The position numbers and the translations under genes are program-made. This document shows, one piece after another, positions 57,662 through 64,000 of a stretch of DNA of 64,000 nt. Every line of letters starts with the position of its first letter. The first letter of the stretch is position 1. Origin of the DNA: Ampullaceana balthica (lineage: Eukaryota; Mollusca; Gastropoda; Lymnaeidae); NCBI GenBank assembly GCA_944989445.1, contig CALYLW010000121.1, positions 760,729 through 824,728 of the forward strand. The letters are read 5' to 3'. The notes beneath the pieces are model-generated. The model saw only the letters and a program-made list of their open reading frames with translations, made no database searches and had not been told where the DNA came from.

Positions 57662-58915
57662 AATCCTATCCTTTATATTAACTAGGGCATAACCGGAAAT
57701 TGCCTCGGACATTCGCCTCGGCCGAATATTACGATTTTCGGTAATATCCGGAAGTATTCGCCTCGGCAAATATTACACACGCAAATAGCTAAAAAATAAA
57801 AAAAATAAAAATTAAGAAAATGGAATTCAATAAATACTGAACAGCTGGCAAAGAAGACACGATAATTTCAGTAGCATTCCGCAGGTGGCGTAACCAGTTG
57901 TTACTGGGTCACGCATAGTCTAACTTTCTTTCAAAAGATGGCCATTATACTAATATACTTCCGTCCGACTGCAATGGTTGTAGAGATATATGCCACTTAC
58001 TGGCGGAAAACATTAACTTTATCAGCATTCCACAGGTGGCGTAACGTTTGTGTTTCCGGCAAATATTTGAAAATATAGACGCCATAGTATAAACATAGTA
58101 AAAAAATTATTAAAATAATTTTATTATTAAAATAATTTTAAGTTTGTAACGGTGCCTGGTAATTTCCCATTGCAGTACTGGTGTTAAAATTACTGTTTTC
58201 TATTTTATATATACTAATCTATGTAGATTTACGACAACATAATAAATTTACATTGCGTCAAAATTAAATAATTAACAAGAACGCTACGCTGGACCCTCGA
58301 ATGAGATGAAAGAAATGGTACTCTCCTAAGTCGCAGCTACTACTCGGTTCATATCCGGATCCGGCAAATAGTACATCCAAATACTCGGACTCGGTACTCG
58401 GTGGAAATTGTCTACTCGGTTATGCCCTAATATTAACTCGTGGTGTCTGGTTGAACCCTTGATTGCTTGTCGGTCGCCAAAACTTTGGATCGATTTTTAA
58501 CCCACTCCCCCGTAAGCTAGCGAGCTGACATTTAGCAGGCACTTTCGTGGCGATGATAAAAACTATGTATCAAAATTTCAGATCGATCGCATGTACCGTA
58601 ATTAAATTATTGATTTTTTAGATTATTTTATTTATTCCTATGTATAATGTTATTTTTTTAGATAGAGTGTAAGGGTGCGCATTATATTGAACAACCTTTC
58701 TGTCGCACAATTAGGTGCGTATTTTATTGACAACACTTTTTATAAACATATTCCTGATCGGTGCGCATTATATTAAACATGTTTTACGACACAACTACAA
58801 ATTTGTATTTTTGTATGGTCTTGCGCTGCGTATTATAATGAACATTCTTTTAGTTACGTCTCATACATAAAGGATTTATAGTCATAAACTTGTTTTTTAC
58901 GGGGTTTTTTAAATA
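57662..58915 (+). mobile_element. Satellite-forming element (CCTTTATATTAACTCGTGG subfamily), interrupted
   Basis: The left end CCTTTATATTAAC (57669-57682) is separated from the rest (58430 on, TATTAACTCGTGGTGTCTGG) by a hAT insertion. The tail ATAAAGGATTTATAGTC lies near 58867. The next copy follows head-to-tail at 58918. It shares about the same core as 40098-40590. Confidence 0.8.
57683..58429. mobile_element. 747-bp hAT-type MITE inserted in a satellite unit
   Basis: Perfect 13-bp termini TAGGGCATAACCG and CGGTTATGCCCTA are flanked by an exact 8-bp duplication ATATTAAC (57675-57682 and 58430-58437). The interior has GCCTCGGCCGAATATTAC-type motifs and two similar CATTCCRCAGGTGGCGTAAC segments (near 57877 and 58025). 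No transposase is seen. The duplication is part of the host unit's own sequence, proving insertion into a pre-existing element. Confidence 0.92.
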
Positions 58916-58917
58916 TT

Positions 58918-59385
58918 AAATCCTTTATATTAACTCGTGGTGTCTGGTTGCTTGTTTGTTTGTCGAGAAAAACTTTGGATTATTTGTAACCCACTTCCTC
59001 GTAAGCTAGCGAGCCAAAATTTTGCAGGAAGTTTTGTGCCGATGATAAAAACGATGTATAAAAATTTCAGATCGATCGCATGTACTGTCATTGAATTATT
59101 GAATTTTTAGATTATTTTATTTATCTCTATGTATCATGTTAATTTTTGAGATAGAGTGTCGCGGTGCGTATTATATTGAACGACTTTTTTATTATTACTT
59201 TCCTGTTGCGCGATTTGGTGCGTATTATATTGACAATACTTTTTATAAACATATTCCCGATCGGTGCGCATTATATTAAACACGTTTTACGAGACATAAC
59301 TAAAATTTTGTAATTTTGGATTGTCTTGCGCTGCATATTATAATGAACATTCTTTAAGTTATGTCTCGTACATATAAGATTTACG
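58918..59385 (+). mobile_element. Satellite-forming element, second tandem copy
   Basis: It begins AAATCCTTTATATTAACTCG directly after the previous copy and follows it closely (GCGAGCCAAAATTTTGCAGG, GATCGATCGCATGTACTG). The tail after CATATAAGATTTA diverges, so the 3' end is truncated. Confidence 0.8.
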
Positions 59386-59579
59386 CGTTGCATTTCATTT
59401 TTTTTACAAATTGCCATTTGTGAGTGGTCGTGTGATAGTATATGGAGATGGATTCGACAGTTATGTTGGCCAAACACTTGCGGCTGGTTTATTACTCACT
59501 GTTTTATTTACCACTGTTTTATTTCCCACTGGTTTATTTACTACTATTTTCGAGTTAAACATTTCAGCGTGCAACAATG

Positions 59580-59883
59580 GGTCAAACATAAAGCCAGTGT
59601 AGAGTCTGAAAGGGTCAAATATAAAGCAAGTGTAGAGTCTGAAAGGGTCAGACATAAAGCAAGTGTAGAGTCTGAAAGGGTCAAACATAAAGCAAGTGTA
59701 GAGTCTGAAAGGGTCAAACATAAAGCAAGTGTAGAGTCTGAAAGGGTCAAACATAAAGCAAGTGTAGAGTCTGAAAGGGTCAAACATAAAGCAAGTGTAG
59801 AGTCTGAAAGGGTCAAACATAAAGCAAGTGTAGAGTCTGAAAGGGTCAACTATAAAGCAAGTGTAGAGTCTGAAAGGGTCAAA
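59580..59883. repeat. 33-bp minisatellite, about 9 copies
   Basis: AAAGCAAGTGTAGAGTCTGA followed by AAGGGTCAAACAT recurs every 33 bp with few changes. Open frames on both strands are an effect of the unit length. Confidence 0.96.
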
Positions 59884-59939
59884 TTTTCCCAGTTCACTAA
59901 ATCATTAATGACTTTGTATTTGACTATATTGCTCTCTGA

Positions 59940-60250
59940 GTGAGCCATAAAAGCCACATAATTTGAAATGCAATTCTGTTATGTTTGAAACTAAAAATTC
60001 AAGTAAATGTGTGCATTTTGTGTAATTTCACCACTAAAAGTACAATAATTATGTCTCTGACTTCTTTTTAATAACATTGTTTTGTATTTTTTATATGCAA
60101 TTAAGATGTAGCTCAAATGAGTCTGAATAAAAGTGTGTTTTTTTTGGTTTTTATTTTAATTTTTTTATTTAACAAACATTTGTCTGAGAGCCAGATGCAG
60201 CCATCAACAGAGCCACATCTGGCTCACGAGCCATGGTTTCCCAACCCCTG
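59940..60250 (-). mobile_element. hAT-type element remnant, one terminus kept
   Basis: Read on the minus strand it begins CAGGGGTTGGGAAACCATGG, then CTCGTGAGCC and GAGCCAGATGTGGCTC, as in widespread hAT non-autonomous elements. GAGCCATAAAAGCCAC at 59943 may be the inner part of the other end. The outer terminus is missing and the 33-bp array begins there instead. Confidence 0.55.
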
Positions 60251-60415
60251 CTTTAGGTGGTACTCGTGGAAGAGGAGTAGGCCATATGATAATTCCTAAA
60301 CGTTATTTAAAGATCATATTTTGTCAAGAATTTTAAGAAATGGGAAGCTCACGCATCGCGGTAACCTTAGTTTTTTTTGGTAGCCTATTTCTAGTTTATA
60401 GATTAATACTAGATC
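60251..60415. other. Spacer
   Basis: No feature seen. Confidence 0.5.
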
Positions 60416-60540
60416 CGACCCGCGGCGTAGCATACTCCGCAGAATTGCTCATAGATAGTGCAAAGAAAGCGAGAACCGTCCCCGCACCCTCCTGCACCAA
60501 CCTCGCTTGCCAACCATAACTTTGATTGCTAGACCCTTCT
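60416..60540. mobile_element. CCGCGGCGTAGCAT dispersed element, short copy
   Basis: ACCCGCGGCGTAGCATACTC, GAATTGCTCATAGATAGTGC and TCGCTTGCCAACCATAAC match the two ends of the 26118-26816 copy, without the intervening ~550 bp. Confidence 0.65.
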
Positions 60541-60657
60541 TTCTTCACTTCCTTGCTCTCTATTTAGTGGGTCTCATTAATCATAAAGAACCGTACTTCT
60601 TGAATAACCAGATTTCTTTGCCGAAATCAAATAACGTGTATTATTTAATATAATGAT

Positions 60658-60751
60658 CAGAGGCGTCAAAGTATTAATTTTTCGTTATTTGGGCACTGAC
60701 AGTCCATCAGACCCATCGCACTGGGTGGCACCAACCCTAGTTACGCCACTG
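60658..60751. mobile_element. 94-bp hAT-type MITE, CAGAGGCGTCACTAGGG family
   Basis: It starts CAGAGGCGTCAAAGT and ends CCCTAGTTACGCCACTG. The flanks are exact 8-bp copies ATAATGAT (60650-60657 and 60752-60759). GGGTGGCACC corresponds to the GGTGTCACC motif of the longer relatives. It is the smallest member found. Confidence 0.85.
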
Positions 60752-60759
60752 ATAATGAT

Positions 60760-61060
60760 AACCCAATAATTGTGACTGACATTGGAAGCAAGTTTATGGC
60801 GCTTTTCAATCACGTTGTAAGCGAGACTGGAGATGCCGGCAGATTTGTGAACCCCGGTGATCCTCAAACTGTTAGTGCTAGAGATATGGCGCTTCATCAT
60901 CATTAGTGTGCGGCCCAGTGTTTTAAAAGTCCGAGATGAGAAGTAGAGAGAGAGTGGAGGTCTCCGGGCCAGGCTGTTAGGTCGATACCGCTAATGTCTC
61001 AATTCAACCGAGTGAGGTGGTTTTTTTAGAGGTTGCGGTGACCTAATCTGTTGCACCAAT
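60760..61060. other. Spacer
   Basis: No feature supported. Confidence 0.45.
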
Positions 61061-61229
61061 AACCACACCAAGCCACAACTTGCCTCAGGTCGTTACCACA
61101 CCAAGCCACAACTTGCCTCAGGTCGTTACCACACCAAGCCACAACTTGCCTCAGGTCGTTACCACACCAAGCCACAACTTGCCTCAGGTCGTTACCACAC
61201 CAAGCCACAACTTGCCTCAGGTCGTTAGT
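61061..61229. repeat. 33-bp minisatellite, 5 copies
   Basis: CACACCAAGCCACAACTTGC followed by CTCAGGTCGTTAC recurs every 33 bp, nearly identical. Confidence 0.96.
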
Positions 61230-63371
61230 TTTAAGGAAGTGGAAGTGGGGCGGGCTGTTTCTAAGCGTGGGGAGTGGGGAGTGGAATCGCTCTTTGATGG
61301 GAAAAGGCGGGGGGGGGTGGAAGTTTACAAAGACGGGCCTGGGGATTCGATTCTTCATCGACTGTTTGAACATGTTGCTGAGTGATTGAAAGAAGAGTTC
61401 AGGCTCGACGTCGCTTCACGCAATTAGTTTTACAGAGTGAATGAAGGGGCAGACAGGGGCGAGAACGCATCACTCTATAAAGGTCTCCATCAGTTAACGA
61501 CCAATACTAGATGTGAAACTCATTGTCAGAACAAGAGAGAGATGGGCAAAATACATGTGTGTGTGGGGGGGGGAGAGATTGAAATATGTTTGTCCACCTA
61601 TTGGAATTACACTCAAAAGATATTAGTTTAAATTCCCCCACCTCGCCCTCTAAGCGTGGAGTTCTAGAACTTCTAATTTTTGTAAGAGAGTTTACAGCTC
61701 GGTTTTGCATCGCATTGTCCTGTTGTTTCGCTTTAGTGGTTGCATGAAAAAGTGGTGCCCATGCCGTATAAGGGAATGTGATTAAAAATTATCCAAACGA
61801 ATCGAATGTTCCTCATTTTTTTCGTACTGGGTGAATTTCTGGGGGATTTGTTGGGTTTAGAACTATGTAATGGAATAATAGACATCTTCCTCCATGGCAT
61901 TTACTACAGGAACTATCAGCAATCTAGCCCACCTAATATGGCATTAGCTTCAAGAACTAGCAGGCATCTAGCCCAAACTACATTGCGTTTGCTTCAAGCA
62001 CTACTAGCAGGCACCTAGCCCTGGCGCCGGCTACAGACACTGTCAGGCACATAGCCAAGGTTAGCCAGCCAGCGACCTGTAGGTGAGTAATCATGGCTCC
62101 CTCGTTGTAATGGTGCTTGGCTTTCCTTTCATTTACAGGTGTGAGGTGAGCCCCTCCCCTTTCTCCGTCTAAATCATGATTACACCTTTCTGCCAAACAA
62201 AATCCACCCTCCCCCCCACCCAAAAAAAGAGGGAAGAAAAAAATCAGTTCAGCTCAGGTGTGGATGGGGTTACCAATAAAACATCTACTGAAAGAGGTCA
62301 CCAAGGGTAACGTAGGGCCAGTTTGAGAATGGCTCGATGTGTTTACGTGACGATACACAATAACACTCTACACTGTGTCCTATAGTTGTGTTATTTTGTG
62401 GTGTCAGTGGTGTAATACCCTACACTCTGTCCTAGTTGTGTTATTTTGTGTTCTATGTGCCAGTGATGTTATACTTTTTACTCCACATATAATTTAACTG
62501 TAATACTCATCACTGTCCCGATGTTTTAATTATGATGTACTCTATCCCAGTTGTATAATCCTGGCCTTCTCCCTCCCAGTGATGTAATGGTAATTGGGTG
62601 TGTCATATCCCATCATGTACCAATGATTTCATTGTGTTACACAATAAGAGCATGCTGTTGTTCATTGCTATTACCAATGGTAATACTGCTCATCAATCTT
62701 TTAAAAGAATGTCCTCTCCGGCCAGCGATTCCCTTAATAAGAATTTCAAATATTACCTCAGTGTAGCAATTTTTTCCCCCCCAAAAAAATGTTTTGTTAT
62801 TTTACGTGTAAAATATGGAGGCTAACAATCAAATTACCATTGCGTACACTGTGTGCAGATTTGTATCATAATTCGCCATTGGATACAGTAAATTTGGTCC
62901 AATCAGGCAATAAACTATGCGCAGAAGCGTCTAACTTCCGTTACATTGCCAGGATTCGCGCCGCGGGTCAAAAGTCTGTTGTTTACTCTGCTGCTGCGGT
63001 GGTTCTCGTGATGTTAGAAGCCGCCACAGAGTTCTGTGATGTCAATGGTGTTCCTTAGTTTCTTATTTAGTATCATTGCATCGGCTTTCTTCATTTTGAA
63101 ATAATGAGATGGTGTACAGAGTACAGGGTATTGCACACTGCCACAACACACATACCCTACTATTAAAACCGTTGTACATATCTTCTCAAATCTTCACCAT
63201 TTGTAGCTTTTGGTATCCCTTAATTTGATCCAGTTTGTGTGCATTAACATAAAATAACATTTGAGAACCTTGTTTTGAATGTTTTGGCAGACTTCAGGAA
63301 ATGATAGTATGTCGAGTCGTTTCTGCTATTTTAGGCGGGAGTAGAGAGAGGTACAGAAGAAAGAAAGAGAA

Positions 63372-63374
<3 letters not shown>
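61230..63374. other. Long stretch without a firm gene
   Basis: Loose repeats include AGCAGGCATCTAGCCC-like phrases at 61915-62020 and TACACTNTGTCCTAGTTGTG-like phrases at 62365-62600. The 89-codon frame at 62789-63058 has no recognisable domain. Confidence 0.4.

Positions 63375-63414
<40 letters not shown>
63375..63414. repeat. (GA)n microsatellite
   Basis: About 19 GA units followed by a GGGTCGGGAGGG tract. Confidence 0.97.
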
Positions 63415-63417
<3 letters not shown>

Positions 63418-63555
63418 GGTCGGGAGGGCGGGGCGGAGAGAGAAAAGAAGATTTGTTTACAGATCTATTTATTTTGATTTCGCGTTAACATGCTGCCCCC
63501 AAGCATAAACTTGTTGGTAATCTCGTTAGCTTTCAGTATTTGTTCTTTTATACAA

Positions 63556-63602
63556 TACACACACACATACACACACACATACATACACACATATATGTAT
63601 AT

Positions 63603-63659
<57 letters not shown>
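63556..63659. repeat. Compound (CA)n-(CATA)n-(TA)n microsatellite
   Basis: CACACACATACACAC grades into ATACATACACACATATA and then about 33 TA units. A stepwise change from CA to TA is typical of slippage with transitions. Confidence 0.97.
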
Positions 63660-63661
<2 letters not shown>

Positions 63662-64000
63662 TACAACTGCGATTAATCGCAGTACATGGGTGTCTTATTG
63701 ATTAGCGTAGAATTGAAATTGACAACGTTGAATTATGGACGTGGCGTCAAGTCTCATTCACTGGTGCGGTGATATTGTTTCAGCTGGCTCCTTTCCTACG
63801 TCACTGGGGACCTAAACCCAAGGGGTTTAGGGTTCATGAACAGTTATTCAAATAGAAACATCCATCAGGTGTGTCCGAGTGAGGCAAGAACATACTTGGC
63901 GGTTACCGGATTCAAAGGTTCTGCGTTTACTCAATCGATTTTCATCATTGTTTCAAGTTATCTGGATTGATTTATACATTTAATTTAAATAAAGTTTTAA
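63660..64000. other. Right edge of window
   Basis: No feature is supported up to the end. Confidence 0.5.

Noticed and set aside
62789..63058. 89-codon frame as a gene
   Set aside because: No recognisable domain or credible start context, and alternative frames are equally open.

Overview
This window looks like eukaryotic, intergenic or intronic DNA from a repeat-rich invertebrate. A gastropod mollusc is my best guess. That rests on a CR1/Jockey-group (Nimbus-like) non-LTR retrotransposon ending in a short ATAAG tail, many hAT-type elements, tRNA-derived SINEs and a widespread GCGCTGTATCCC-type dispersed repeat. It is inference, not proof. I see no operons, ribosome binding sites, rRNA or bacterial genes. 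Almost every long open frame lies inside a tandem repeat and is open only because the repeat unit lacks stops.

Tandem repeats dominate. By summing coordinates I count about 23 unrelated arrays covering roughly a quarter of the window. Unit lengths are 5, 9, 12, 18, 22, 24, 25, 30, 33 (three unrelated arrays), 39, 40, 42, 45 (two), about 50, 59, 68, 69, 80 and about 545 bp. The longest are a 68-bp array (7.2-8.8 kb), a 25-bp array with a 75-bp higher-order pattern (19.3-20.3 kb), an 18-bp array (23.5-25.3 kb), a compound poly-C/CA minisatellite (37.2-38.4 kb), a 0.55-kb satellite (41.5-43.6 kb) and a 45-bp array made of 15-bp thirds (49.2-50.7 kb).

The second layer is DNA transposons. I can delimit nine hAT-type insertions by terminal inverted repeats plus 8-bp target-site duplications (five exact, four with one mismatch), and a tenth copy by termini alone. 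One (51811-53736) carries a decayed ZBED-type hAT transposase and sits inside the reverse transcriptase frame of a 5'-truncated LINE. One (57683-58429) sits inside a 0.5-kb satellite-forming element. One (54610-56490) itself contains a second element family whose termini carry the consensus CRE octamer TGACGTCA. There is also a 1170-bp element with long inverted repeats and a TTA duplication, suggesting PIF/Harbinger.

Host coding signal is sparse. The best candidate is a 35-codon first coding exon on the minus strand at 11119-11223. It has a GC-rich leader, an E-box and a clean GTGAGC splice donor. Weaker candidates lie at 17827-18072, 18899-19024, 30746-30898 and 31947-32270. No pathway can be assigned. 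I found no coherent new gene system. The unusual content is the density, nesting and mutual amplification of satellites and transposons.
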